Assembly (NCBI GenBank): GCA_036568605.1
Contig: DATCSE010000463.1
Coordinates: 1 to 10,410, forward strand
DNA length: 10,410 bases
Source of the DNA: DATCSE01 sp036568605
GTDB lineage: Bacteria; Pseudomonadota; Gammaproteobacteria; Burkholderiales; Burkholderiaceae_C
Direction of reading: 5' to 3'
Shown: piece after piece, positions 1 through 6,488 of the stretch
How positions within the stretch are numbered: position 1 is the first letter of the stretch
How the letters are laid out: every line of letters starts with the position of its first letter
Notes under the pieces: generated by a model
What the model saw: the letters and a program-made list of their open reading frames with translations, nothing else
Database searches by the model: none
Told to the model about the DNA's origin: nothing
Position numbers and translations under genes: made by a program

Positions 1-480
1 TGCCTGATGGAAGGCCTGTTCTTCTACGTCGGCTTCACGCAGATCCTCGCGCTCGGCCGCCAGAACAAGATGACCGGTGCGGCCGAGCAGTACCAGTACA
101 TCCTGCGCGACGAGTCGATGCACTGCAACTTCGGCATCGACCTGATCAACCAGATCAAGCTCGAGAACCCGCAGCTCTGGACGGCACAGTTCAAGGCCGA
201 GATCAAGGCGCTGTTCCTGAAGGCGGTCGAGCTCGAGTACCGCTACGCCGAGGACACGATGCCGCGCGGCGTGCTGGGGCTGAACGCGTCGATGTTCAAG
301 GGTTATCTGCGCTACATCGCGAACCGGCGCGCCACGCAGATCGGATTGGAAGAGCTCTTCCCGAACGAGGAAAACCCGTTCCCGTGGATGAGCGAGATGA
401 TCGACCTGAAGAAGGAACGCAATTTCTTTGAAACCCGCGTCATCGAATACCAGAGCGGTGGCGCGCTTTCGTGGGACTGA
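1..480 (+). CDS. nrdB: Ribonucleotide reductase class I beta (R2) subunit, 3' part
   Basis: This is the C-terminal 159 residues of the small subunit of class I ribonucleotide reductase, which supplies the radical that lets NrdA reduce ribonucleotides to deoxyribonucleotides in the cytoplasm. The frame is open to the left edge, so the start and the radical-site region lie outside the window. The segment MEGLFFYVGF carries the carboxylate matching E204 of E. coli R2, and RDESMH carries the ligands matching E238 and H241. The text from NPFPWMSEMIDL through NFFETRVIEYQ to the C-terminus closely matches my recollection of chlamydial R2, so the protein belongs to that branch rather than the E. coli NrdB branch. 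Whether it has the radical Tyr or the class Ic Phe cannot be seen here. The end, GGALSWD, is the tail expected to dock on NrdA. nrdA is probably upstream, which is inference. Confidence 0.96.
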   Translation, partial: CLMEGLFFYVGFTQILALGRQNKMTGAAEQYQYILRDESMHCNFGIDLINQIKLENPQLWTAQFKAEIKALFLKAVELEYRYAEDTMPRGVLGLNASMFKGYLRYIANRRATQIGLEELFPNEENPFPWMSEMIDLKKERNFFETRVIEYQSGGALSWD

Positions 481-653
481 ATCGGGCGCCCGCAAGTGCC
501 CAAAGCGCCGGATGAAAAACGTCCGGCATGTGTGAAGAGAGATCAAGATTGGCGGGACGTGATGCGTCGACACAGAAGCGATGTGCGCGTCCTGCAACCG
601 GATTCACCGAAAACGGAGCGCCCCTCCTGGGCAAATTCGAGCGGTGAATAGCT

Positions 654-685
654 GCCTCGCACCGGCAATCCGGCCGATGCGAGGC
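654..685 (+). promoter_or_regulatory. Leader hairpin upstream of histone-like gene
   Basis: A perfect 8-bp stem, GCCTCGCA (654-661) with TGCGAGGC (678-685), encloses 16 bases that can form a second small stem, CCGG (662-665) with CCGG (670-673). It ends 20 nt before the AAGGAG ribosome binding site. No T-run follows, so a plain terminator is unlikely. A transcript-stabilising 5' structure or a protein-binding leader element is possible. The stem is seen directly; its role is inference. Confidence 0.45.
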
Positions 686-705
686 GGTTCTTGTGTAACT
701 TGATC

Positions 706-711
706 AAGGAG
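706..711 (+). promoter_or_regulatory. Ribosome binding site of histone-like gene
   Basis: AAGGAG lies 7 nt before the ATG at 719. It decides the reading frame in a region where several frames are open across the repeats. Confidence 0.85.
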
Positions 712-718
712 AAACGAA

Positions 719-1144
719 ATGGCAACTGCGAAGAAGGCTGCGGCGAAAAAAGCCCCGGCGAAGAAGGCTGCGGCGAAAAAGGCCCCGGCGAAGAAGGCGG
801 CGGCGAAGAAGGCCCCGGCCAAGAAGGCGGCGAAGAAGGCCCCGGCGAAGAAGGCCGCGGTCAAGAAGGCGCCGGCCAAGAAGGCCGCGAAGAAGGCGCC
901 TGCGAAGAAGGCCGCCAAGAAGGTCGCGAAGAAGGCGCCTGCGAAGAAGGCTGCCAAGAAGGCCGCGAAAAAGGCGCCTGCGAAGAAGGCTGCGAAGAAG
1001 GCCCCCGCGAAGAAGGCTGCGAAGAAGCCCGCTGCGAAGAAGGCCCCGGCTGCTCCGGCTGCCGCTGCTGCCCCCGCTGCCCCCGCGAAGACCGCGCTGA
1101 GCCCCCAGGCTGCGTGGCCCTTCCCGACCGGTGGCAAGCCCTAA
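719..1144 (+). CDS. Histone H1-like Lys/Ala/Pro-rich DNA-binding protein
   Basis: A 141-residue, extremely basic protein without a globular domain. Residues 1-9 are a short Ala/Lys head, residues 10-110 are nine KKAPAKKAA-type units plus a final variant, residues 111-124 are an Ala/Pro hinge, and the tail ends SPQAAWPFPTGGKP. Such proteins resemble the C-terminal tail of eukaryotic histone H1 and are known in Bordetella, Burkholderia and Chlamydia (HctB type) as nucleoid-associated proteins that bind DNA electrostatically. The conserved-looking aromatic tail WPFPTG, as I recall it from betaproteobacterial relatives, argues that this frame is the real one, as do the ribosome binding site and the terminator right after the stop. 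The gene stands alone between nrdB and a convergent kinase gene. Its length is likely to vary between strains because the DNA is repetitive. Confidence 0.93.
   Translation: MATAKKAAAKKAPAKKAAAKKAPAKKAAAKKAPAKKAAKKAPAKKAAVKKAPAKKAAKKAPAKKAAKKVAKKAPAKKAAKKAAKKAPAKKAAKKAPAKKAAKKPAAKKAPAAPAAAAAPAAPAKTALSPQAAWPFPTGGKP
731..1048 (+). repeat. Tandem coding repeat (KKAPAKKAA units)
   Basis: Degenerate tandem repeats of 27-30 bp, with two 39-bp units in the middle, each encode KKAPAKKAA followed by nothing, A, V, KKVA or KKAA. Units begin at residues 10, 20, 30, 39, 49, 58, 71, 84 and 93. The 5' units end in GCGGCG or similar while 3' units use GCTGCG or GCTGCC, so third positions have drifted along the array. 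All unit lengths are multiples of 3, so gain or loss of a unit keeps the frame. Confidence 0.85.
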
Positions 1145-1160
1145 GGCTTCAGCCCTCGAG

Positions 1161-1189
1161 AAAAGCCCGGCTCGTGCCGGGCTTTTTTT
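1161..1189. terminator. Intrinsic terminator between convergent genes
   Basis: A perfect 11-bp stem, AAAAGCCCGGC (1161-1171) with GCCGGGCTTTT (1176-1186), has a TCGT loop and a 7-base T-run (1183-1189) on the + strand, 16 nt after the histone-like stop. Read on the - strand the same stem is followed by four T residues, so it may also stop, less efficiently, transcripts of the kinase gene that ends at 1221. Confidence 0.93.
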
Positions 1190-1220
1190 CTTCTGGGCCC
1201 CGTGCTTGGCAGCGCGGCGA

Positions 1221-2129
1221 TCAGAGCGCCAGCTGCGCGCGGTCCAGCACGTGGTTCTGTCCGCCGCGGTGCGCGATCTTGATCGCACCGACCTTGTTGC
1301 CGAGCTCGACGCTGCGCACCAGGTCCCAGCCCTGTTCGATGCCGTACAGAAGCGCCGCGCGGAACGCGTCGCCGCAACCGGTCGGGTCGACGATCGCATC
1401 GGCCGGATAGCCGTGCACGCGCGTGCACACGCCTTGCTGCCACAGGTCGCAGCCTTCGGCGGCCAAGGTCACGATCACGCCGCGCAGGTTGGCGCGCGAC
1501 GACAGCGTCTTCAGCGTCAGGCCGGTGCGCTCGCACAGCATCTGCGCTTCGTAGTCGTTCACCGCGATCCAGCTCGCCTGCTCGACGAAGCGGCGCAGCT
1601 CGGCGCCGTCGAACTGCGGCAGCTGCTGGCCCGGGTCGAACACGAACGGGATGCCGCGCTCGGCCATCTGCGCCGCGTGCTGGATCATGCCGTCGCGACC
1701 GTCCGGCGCGATGATCGCGACGCGGATGTCGTCGCGCGCCGGCACCGGGTTCACGTGCGCCGACTGCATCGCCCCCGGGTGGAAGGCGTTGATCATGTTG
1801 TTGTCGGTGTCGTTGATGATGATCGCCTGGGCGGTGTGGCTGTCGTTGATCGTGCCGATCAGCGCCGTGCTCGCGCCCCACGATTCGATGCGCTTCAGGT
1901 ACTCGGCGCCGTCGGGGCCTATCGTCGCCATCACCAGCGGCTCGCCGCCGAGCTGGCGCAGCGTGTATGCGATGTTGCCGGCGCAGCCGCCCCATTCGCG
2001 GCGCAACGTCGGCACGAGGAACGACACGTTCAGGATGTGGAGCTGCTCGGGCAGGATCTGCTGCGCGAACTTGCCCGGGAAGGTCGTGATGGTGTCGAAC
2101 GCCAAGGAACCGCAGATCAACGCAGGCAT
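1221..2129 (-). CDS. PfkB-family purine nucleoside (adenosine-type) kinase
   Basis: A 302-residue ribokinase/PfkB-family kinase that most likely phosphorylates a purine nucleoside (adenosine, inosine or guanosine) to the 5'-monophosphate in the cytosol. The N-terminal ALICGSLAFDTI, the family signature GGCAGNIAYTLRQLGG (47-62), NDYE (191-194) and the anion-hole signature DPTGCGDAF (248-256) with catalytic Asp254 are all present. The text closely resembles my memory of the structurally studied Burkholderia thailandensis nucleoside kinase. I chose the ATG at 2127-2129: it places the ICGS strand at the N-terminus as in the family and has GGAG 7 nt upstream, whereas the longer frame adds a 38-residue non-conserved stretch. 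It is the last gene of the leftward block, 58 nt after the DUF3426 gene. Substrate choice is not decided by the sequence. Confidence 0.92.
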   Translation of the reverse strand: MPALICGSLAFDTITTFPGKFAQQILPEQLHILNVSFLVPTLRREWGGCAGNIAYTLRQLGGEPLVMATIGPDGAEYLKRIESWGASTALIGTINDSHTAQAIIINDTDNNMINAFHPGAMQSAHVNPVPARDDIRVAIIAPDGRDGMIQHAAQMAERGIPFVFDPGQQLPQFDGAELRRFVEQASWIAVNDYEAQMLCERTGLTLKTLSSRANLRGVIVTLAAEGCDLWQQGVCTRVHGYPADAIVDPTGCGDAFRAALLYGIEQGWDLVRSVELGNKVGAIKIAHRGGQNHVLDRAQLAL

Positions 2130-2187
2130 GCAATCTCCGAACGAACAGGGGTGAAGGGTGATGGGGTGGGCCGAGACCGCTGCGGCC

Positions 2188-3264
2188 TCAGGGGTAGAAA
2201 ACTTCGACCGTATAGCCGCTGACCGGCAGCGTGCCGGCCGCAATCGGGGCCTGCAGCGCGACCTCGCCGCCCGGCGGCAGCACGGTCTGCGCGACGCGGA
2301 AGTCCTGCGGCGCCAGCACGCGCCGCGCCAGCAACTGGCCGCCGACGTCGGTCAGCGTCAAGTCGATGTCCGGCAGCGCGACGCTCAGGCTGCCGCGGTT
2401 GCGCAACGTCACGGAGAGGCGGAACGCATCGGCGTTCAGCCGGCCGAGCGCGGTGCTGTCGACGACGATGTCGTCGATGCGGCGCGGCGTGCCGATGCCG
2501 CAACCGGCGAGGTTGCACCACGCCAGCAGCAGCGGCTGCGTCGAGGGCCAGCGTGCCGCGACGACGTCGCGGAAGTGATGCGCCGCCTGCAGCGTGAGCC
2601 CGAACGCCAGCAGCCCGAAGGCAATCCCGAGCGCGATGCGCACGTGCGGCCGTTGCCAGCGTGCGCGCTCATGCGCCTGGCGCAGGAATTCGGGCGCTGC
2701 TGGTTCGCTCGCGGGCGCGTCGGCCACCTTCGCGGTGACCGCTTCGCTTTCCAGCAGTTCGTCGGGCGGCATCGCGGTGCCGAGGCCGGGGATCACCACG
2801 TCCTCGTCCTCGTCGATCACCAGGTTCGGGTCGAACTGGGCATCCGAGAACTCGTGCCGATCGCGCTTGTCGACGTGTGCGGCCGGCGTCGAGTCCGACT
2901 CGGACGAACGGCGCTTGCCGAACAGGTGGGCATCGATGCGCTCGACCAGGCCCGGGTCGCGCGGCCGGTCATCGCCATCGTGACTGTCGGAGGCGCGCGC
3001 GGCCGGCATCGGGCCGTGCGTTGCAGCGGGACTGCGCCGCGCCTCGTCCTGGCGCTCGTCGGGATGCGATGGCTGCGGCAGATCTTCGAACTGCGCCGCG
3101 GCCGCGCCCGGCGGCGTTTCGCGCTCCAGGTCGAACAGCCCCTCGAGCGCGTTGAACACCTGCTCGCAGCGGCCGCAGCGCACCCAGCCTTCGGAGACCT
3201 TGAGCTGGTCCTGCACGACACGGAACACCGTGCCGCACGAGGTGCAACGCGTGGCGAGGCTCAT
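2188..3264 (-). CDS. Zinc-ribbon (MJ0042) and DUF3426 membrane protein
   Basis: A 358-residue protein of unknown role, typical of betaproteobacteria. Residues 7-33 form an MJ0042-type zinc ribbon with CxxC pairs at C7/C10 and C30/C33 (RCTSCGTVFR and RCGRCEQVF). Residues 45-200 are acidic, polar and probably disordered. A single membrane segment spans about 207-227 (VRIALGIAFGLLAFGLTLQ), preceded by the basic FLRQAHERARWQRP. The C-terminal 120 residues are the DUF3426 domain, with an LTDVGGQLLARRVL-like beta-rich pattern, presumably periplasmic. This gives a cytoplasmic zinc finger and a periplasmic sensor-like domain. The start has GGAGGA (3271-3276) 6 nt upstream. It follows prmA by 87 nt, a linkage often seen in Burkholderiales. 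The gap holds a 7-bp hairpin, GCACGCC/GGCGTGC (3284-3308), without a T-run. Function is not known to me. Confidence 0.9.
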   Translation of the reverse strand: MSLATRCTSCGTVFRVVQDQLKVSEGWVRCGRCEQVFNALEGLFDLERETPPGAAAAQFEDLPQPSHPDERQDEARRSPAATHGPMPAARASDSHDGDDRPRDPGLVERIDAHLFGKRRSSESDSTPAAHVDKRDRHEFSDAQFDPNLVIDEDEDVVIPGLGTAMPPDELLESEAVTAKVADAPASEPAAPEFLRQAHERARWQRPHVRIALGIAFGLLAFGLTLQAAHHFRDVVAARWPSTQPLLLAWCNLAGCGIGTPRRIDDIVVDSTALGRLNADAFRLSVTLRNRGSLSVALPDIDLTLTDVGGQLLARRVLAPQDFRVAQTVLPPGGEVALQAPIAAGTLPVSGYTVEVFYP

Positions 3265-3351
3265 CAGGCGTCCTCCGTGCTGCGCACGCCGGGATGGGCC
3301 GGGCGTGCAGAGGCCCGGCGGCTCGAGGCCGAAATCATGCCACGTCGATCG

Positions 3352-4260
3352 TCATGCGGCGCGACGCGCCGTCATCAGGATCCAGCCGTCGACGTGGTCC
3401 GTGACCGCCAGCGCAAGCCACGGCGCGTAGGCCGCCTTCAGCTCGTCGGCCTGGCGCTGCAGGATGCCCGCGAGCACGAGGTCGCCGCCCGGCGCGACAT
3501 GCGCGGCCAGCAGCGGCGCGAGCAGCTTCAGCGGGCTCGCGAGGATGTTCGCGTAGACCAGGTCGTACGTGCCGCGTGCGATCTCCGGCAGGCCCGCGAC
3601 GATGCGATCGGCCGCGCCGTTGTCGCGCGCGTTCGCGCGGGTCGCCTCGACCGCGGCCGGGTCGATGTCCACCGCATCGATCGCACCCGCGCCGTGCAGC
3701 GCCGCGCCGATCGCGAGGATGCCGGACCCGCAACCATAGTCCAGCACGCGGCGCCAGCGCGCGGCGTCGCTGCCCGCGTGCGCGGCGGTCCAGCGCAGGC
3801 ACATGCGGGTCGTCGGATGCGTGCCGGTGCCGAACGCGAGGCCGGGGTCCAGCCGGATCGTGCGCACGGCATCGGCCGGCGGCGTGTGCCAGCTCGGCAC
3901 GATCCAGAAGCCGGGGGCAATCGCGACCGGTTCGAACTGCGCTTGCGTCAGCCGCACCCAGTCCTGCTCGGCAACGATCTGCAGCGACTGCACGTGCACG
4001 CCGGTGGCCCAGTCCTGCGCGAGCAGCAGCGTCGCCGCCTCGGTGGCCGCGGCCTCGTCGTCGAACAGCGCCTTGACGATCGAGCGCTGCCAGCCCGCCG
4101 CCGGCGCCGGCAGGCCCGGCTCGCCGAACAACGCGCGCTCGGCCGGCGTTTCGACGTCGGCATCCTCGACCGACACCGACAGCGCGCCGAGCTCGTCGAT
4201 CAATGCGTCCGAGACCGGCTCGACCCGGTCTTCGGGGACGATCAAATGCAGCTCGACCAT
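3352..4260 (-). CDS. prmA: Ribosomal protein L11 methyltransferase
   Basis: A 302-residue S-adenosylmethionine-dependent enzyme that trimethylates ribosomal protein L11. The N-terminal substrate-recognition domain begins VELHLIVPEDRVEPVSDAL. The PrmA hallmark FGTGTHPTT is at 143-151, motif I DYGCGSG at 174-180, the acidic loop VDIDPAAVEATRANA at 197-211, and NILASPL, which lines the active site, at 238-244. I chose the ATG at 4258-4260 because it gives the usual family N-terminus and length (about 295-300). The longer frame would run back into the palindromic spacer. No strong ribosome binding site is visible; GGACCACG lies just upstream. It follows accC by 161 nt, and accB-accC-prmA is a common order in betaproteobacteria. 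Confidence 0.96.
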   Translation of the reverse strand: MVELHLIVPEDRVEPVSDALIDELGALSVSVEDADVETPAERALFGEPGLPAPAAGWQRSIVKALFDDEAAATEAATLLLAQDWATGVHVQSLQIVAEQDWVRLTQAQFEPVAIAPGFWIVPSWHTPPADAVRTIRLDPGLAFGTGTHPTTRMCLRWTAAHAGSDAARWRRVLDYGCGSGILAIGAALHGAGAIDAVDIDPAAVEATRANARDNGAADRIVAGLPEIARGTYDLVYANILASPLKLLAPLLAAHVAPGGDLVLAGILQRQADELKAAYAPWLALAVTDHVDGWILMTARRAA

Positions 4261-4299
4261 CGTGGTCCGGCTTTGGCAATTGCGCCTGCTTGAATGGCG

Positions 4300-4320
4300 C
4301 GAGCCACGATGCATGGCTCG
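4300..4320. repeat. Hairpin in accC-prmA spacer, member 1
   Basis: Perfect 7-bp arms, CGAGCCA (4300-4306) and TGGCTCG (4314-4320), with a 7-nt loop. It is the hairpin nearest prmA, lying 40-60 nt before its start on the transcript. Confidence 0.55.
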
Positions 4321-4333
4321 GTCCAGCCCAGCG

Positions 4334-4411
4334 GCCACCGCGGACCCGGCTTTGCCGGTCCGCTGGTGGCGCCCCCTTGAGGGGGAGCGCCGAAGGCGCT
4401 ACGGGGGTGGG
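4334..4411. repeat. REP-like palindromic intergenic element
   Basis: Three adjoining palindromes fill this stretch. The first pairs 4334-4350 with 4354-4370 (outer GCCACC/GGTGGC, inner GCGGAC/GTCCGC, then CGGC/GCCG) around a TTT loop, with one unpaired base on each side. The second is CCCCC (4372-4376) with GGGGG (4381-4385) and a TTGA loop. The third is AGCGCC (4386-4391) with GGCGCT (4395-4400) and a GAA loop. GGGGG at 4403-4407 offers an alternative partner for the CCCCC arm. The CCCCCTTGAGGGGG-AGCGCCGAAGGCGCT architecture looks to me like a dispersed intergenic repeat found in Comamonadaceae and related Burkholderiales; that attribution is from memory and unverified. It could protect the accBC transcript or dampen read-through into prmA. 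Confidence 0.65.
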
Positions 4412-4421
4412 TCATTGTCAT

Positions 4422-5771
4422 TCAGCGCTTGTGCTGGCCCAGCCAGCCTTCTAGGTAGTGGATGCTGGTGCCGCCCTCGACGAACTTCGCATCGACCATC
4501 AGCTCGCGGTGCAGCGGGATGTTGGTCGAGATGCCCTCGACCACCGTCTCGGACAGCGCGATCCGCATGCGCGCGAGCGCCTGCTCGCGGGTGTCGCCGT
4601 GCACGATGATCTTGCCGATCATCGAGTCGTAGTTCGGCGGCACGAAGTAGTTCGTGTAGGCGTGCGAGTCGACCCGCACGCCCGGGCCGCCCGGCGGGTG
4701 CCACATCGTGATGCGGCCCGGCGACGGCATGAAGTTGTACGGATCCTCGGCGTTGACGCGGCACTCGATCGCATGCCCGCGCATCTGGATGTTGCGCTGG
4801 GTGAACGGCAGTTTCTCGTTCGCGGCGATGCGGATCTGCATCTGCACGATGTCGATGCCGGTCACCAGCTCGGTGACCGGGTGCTCGACCTGCACCCGCG
4901 TGTTCATCTCGATGAAGTAGAACTCGCCGTTCTCGAACAGGAACTCGAAGGTGCCGGCGCCGCGGTAGCCGATGCGCTTGCACGCGGCCGCGCAGCGCTC
5001 GCCGATGCGCTCGATCGTGCGGCGCGGAATGCCCGGCGCCGGCGCTTCCTCGATGATCTTCTGGTGGCGGCGCTGCATCGAGCAGTCGCGCTCGCCCAGC
5101 CAGACCGCGTTCTTGTGCTCGTCGGCGAGCACCTGGATCTCGATGTGGCGCGGGTTCTCGAGGAACTTCTCCATGTAGACGGCCGGGTTGCCGAACGCCG
5201 CGCCGGCTTCGGCGCGGGTCGTCTGCACCGCGTGGATCAGCGCCGCCTCGGTGTGCACGACCCGCATGCCGCGCCCGCCGCCGCCGCCGGCCGCCTTGAT
5301 GATCACCGGGTAGCCGACCGTGCGCGCGATCCGGATGATCTCCTTCGGATCGTCGGGCAGCGCGCCCTCCGAGCCCGGCACGCACGGCACGCCGGACTTG
5401 ATCATCGCCTGCTTGGCCGAGACCTTGTCACCCATCACGCGGATCGCCGCCGGCGTCGGCCCGATGAACGTGAAGCCGCTGCGCTCGACGCGCTCGGCGA
5501 AGTCGGCGTTCTCGGACAGGAAGCCGTAGCCGGGGTGGATCGCCTCGGCGTCGGTCACCTCGGCGGTCGAAATGATCGCCGGCATGTTCAGGTAGCTCTG
5601 CGCCGACGGCGCCGGGCCTATGCAGACAGCCTCGTCGGCGAGCTTCACGTATTTGGCGTCGCGGTCGGCCTCGGAATAGACGACGACGGACTTGACGCCC
5701 AGCTCGCGACAGGCGCGCTGAATGCGCAGCGCGATCTCACCGCGATTGGCGATCAGAATTTTCTTGAACAT
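4422..5771 (-). CDS. accC: Acetyl-CoA carboxylase, biotin carboxylase subunit
   Basis: A 449-residue ATP-grasp enzyme that carboxylates the biotin carried by AccB, using ATP and bicarbonate; this is the first half of the acetyl-CoA carboxylase reaction. It has the same length as E. coli AccC and the key residues fall at identical numbers: K116, K159, H209, K238, E276, E288 and R292. Other landmarks are the N-terminal KILIANRGEIA, the flexible glycine-rich lid AAGGGGGRGMR (160-170), and MNTRVQVEHPVTE (289-301). It starts 15 nt after the accB stop without a clear ribosome binding site, so translation is probably coupled to accB. The catalytic set is intact and the enzyme is expected to be active. 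Confidence 0.98.
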   Translation of the reverse strand: MFKKILIANRGEIALRIQRACRELGVKSVVVYSEADRDAKYVKLADEAVCIGPAPSAQSYLNMPAIISTAEVTDAEAIHPGYGFLSENADFAERVERSGFTFIGPTPAAIRVMGDKVSAKQAMIKSGVPCVPGSEGALPDDPKEIIRIARTVGYPVIIKAAGGGGGRGMRVVHTEAALIHAVQTTRAEAGAAFGNPAVYMEKFLENPRHIEIQVLADEHKNAVWLGERDCSMQRRHQKIIEEAPAPGIPRRTIERIGERCAAACKRIGYRGAGTFEFLFENGEFYFIEMNTRVQVEHPVTELVTGIDIVQMQIRIAANEKLPFTQRNIQMRGHAIECRVNAEDPYNFMPSPGRITMWHPPGGPGVRVDSHAYTNYFVPPNYDSMIGKIIVHGDTREQALARMRIALSETVVEGISTNIPLHRELMVDAKFVEGGTSIHYLEGWLGQHKR

Positions 5772-5786
5772 ATCGGGCGCCGCGCC

Positions 5787-6260
5787 TTATTCGATGACGA
5801 ACAAGGGCTGCCCGAATTCGACGGCCTGACCGTTCTCGCACAGGATGCGCGCGATCGTGCCGGACTTGTCGGCCTCGATCTCGTTCATGATCTTCATCGC
5901 CTCGATGATGCAGATCGGCTCGCCTTCCTTCACCGTGCCGCCGATCTCGGCGAACGGCTTCGCCCCGGGGCTCGCAGAGCGATAGAAGGTCCCGACCATC
6001 GGCGACTTGACGACATGGCCGGTCTCGGCCGGCGCCTCCGCGAGAGCCGCGGCTGCGGGCGCCGCCGAGGCGGCCAGCGTGACCGGCGCCGGCTGAGCGA
6101 CAGCGGCCGGCACCATGGGTGCATAGGCGTGCTGGATCACGGCGGCGGCCGGATCGGACTTGACGATGCGCACCTTGCCGTCGGCTTCGGTGATTTCCAG
6201 CTCGGAGATATTCGATTCCGAGACCAGATCGATCAGAGTTTTGAGTTTGCGAAGGTCCAT
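5787..6260 (-). CDS. accB: Biotin carboxyl carrier protein of acetyl-CoA carboxylase
   Basis: A 157-residue carrier that holds the biotin swung between AccC and the carboxyltransferase AccAD. Residues 1-35 form the N-terminal part (MDLRKLKTLIDLV), residues 38-80 an Ala/Pro-rich flexible linker, and residues 81-157 the biotinyl domain. EAMKIM (120-125) contains the biotinylated Lys123. I chose the ATG at 6258-6260 because MDLRKLK is the usual N-terminus and AGGAG (6271-6275) lies 10 nt upstream; the longer frame adds 16 unsupported residues. It is the first gene of accB-accC, and a 277-bp gap before it suggests its own promoter. The 20 bases just upstream of the ribosome binding site (6278-6297) can form a hairpin with GGCGG/CCGCC arms. 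Confidence 0.97.
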   Translation of the reverse strand: MDLRKLKTLIDLVSESNISELEITEADGKVRIVKSDPAAAVIQHAYAPMVPAAVAQPAPVTLAASAAPAAAALAEAPAETGHVVKSPMVGTFYRSASPGAKPFAEIGGTVKEGEPICIIEAMKIMNEIEADKSGTIARILCENGQAVEFGQPLFVIE

Positions 6261-6430
6261 GAGATGGAGACTCCTGAGGCGGCCGGTTCGAACCGCCCGG
6301 CATGCCATCGATGCGGCACGCCGGAACTGTTGTGGCCTTTTGTCTTGATTTCAGCGTCTACGGCCGCGAACGCGGCAACACCGCGCAGGGCCCATGACGC
6401 GCCGAACACTGCCCAACGAATGGCGAACGA

Positions 6431-6444
6431 GTTACCCTGGTAAC
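6431..6444. promoter_or_regulatory. Operator-like palindrome GTTACC-CT-GGTAAC
   Basis: Perfect 6-bp arms with a 2-bp centre form a 14-bp palindrome, too tight for a good RNA hairpin and more like a dimeric repressor site. It lies about 14 nt downstream of the TAAAGT -10-like hexamer on the accB strand. I do not recognise the regulator, and it does not match the BirA operator I know from E. coli. Confidence 0.35.
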
Positions 6445-6488
6445 GACAAAGGCGCAGACTTTACGCGCTTTAGGGCCAGTTGGCGGCA

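Larger units (their letters stand above)
481..718. other. Intergenic spacer nrdB to histone-like gene
   Basis: These 238 bases carry no credible gene. They hold a small hairpin just after nrdB, with arms GCCGGA (507-512) and TCCGGC (522-527). It has no following T-run, so I do not call it an intrinsic terminator. A stronger hairpin at 654-685 and a good ribosome binding site at 706-711 precede the histone-like gene. The A-rich stretch 606-615 and the TGAATAG at 645-651 could belong to a promoter, but I found no pair of -35 and -10 boxes with acceptable spacing. Confidence 0.7.

Noticed and set aside
507..527. Hairpin GCCGGA/TCCGGC after nrdB as an intrinsic terminator
   Set aside because: Only a 6-bp stem with a 9-nt loop and no T-run after it, so it is not supported as a terminator.
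604..1410. Long alternative frames over the histone-like gene, on both strands (Gly/Glu-rich on +, Phe/Ala-rich or Arg/Leu-rich on -)
   Set aside because: They exist because the AAG-GCN repeats contain no stop codons in several frames. None has a suitable ribosome binding site or a recognisable domain, and the Lys/Ala frame has both a ribosome binding site and a family-like tail.
1131..2222. 363-codon + strand frame antisense to the nucleoside kinase
   Set aside because: Arg/Val/Asp/His-rich shadow produced by GC-rich codon bias; no motif, and it lies opposite a clearly recognised kinase.
3265..3351. Hairpin GCACGCC/GGCGTGC in the prmA-DUF3426 gap as a terminator
   Set aside because: A 7-bp stem with an 11-nt loop and no T-run; noted in the gene entry but not called separately.
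2158..4293. 711-codon + strand frame antisense to the DUF3426 gene and prmA
   Set aside because: It runs across two well-supported genes and their spacer; its composition is that of an antisense shadow (Arg, Ala, His, Gln rich) with no domain.
4458..6443. 661-codon + strand frame antisense to accC and accB
   Set aside because: Antisense shadow of two genes with intact catalytic residues; no recognisable protein family.
6300..6460. A - strand frame open through the accB leader as an aroQ remnant or small gene
   Set aside because: It lacks a sensible start and ribosome binding site, and its translation shows no AroQ motif or other recognisable pattern.
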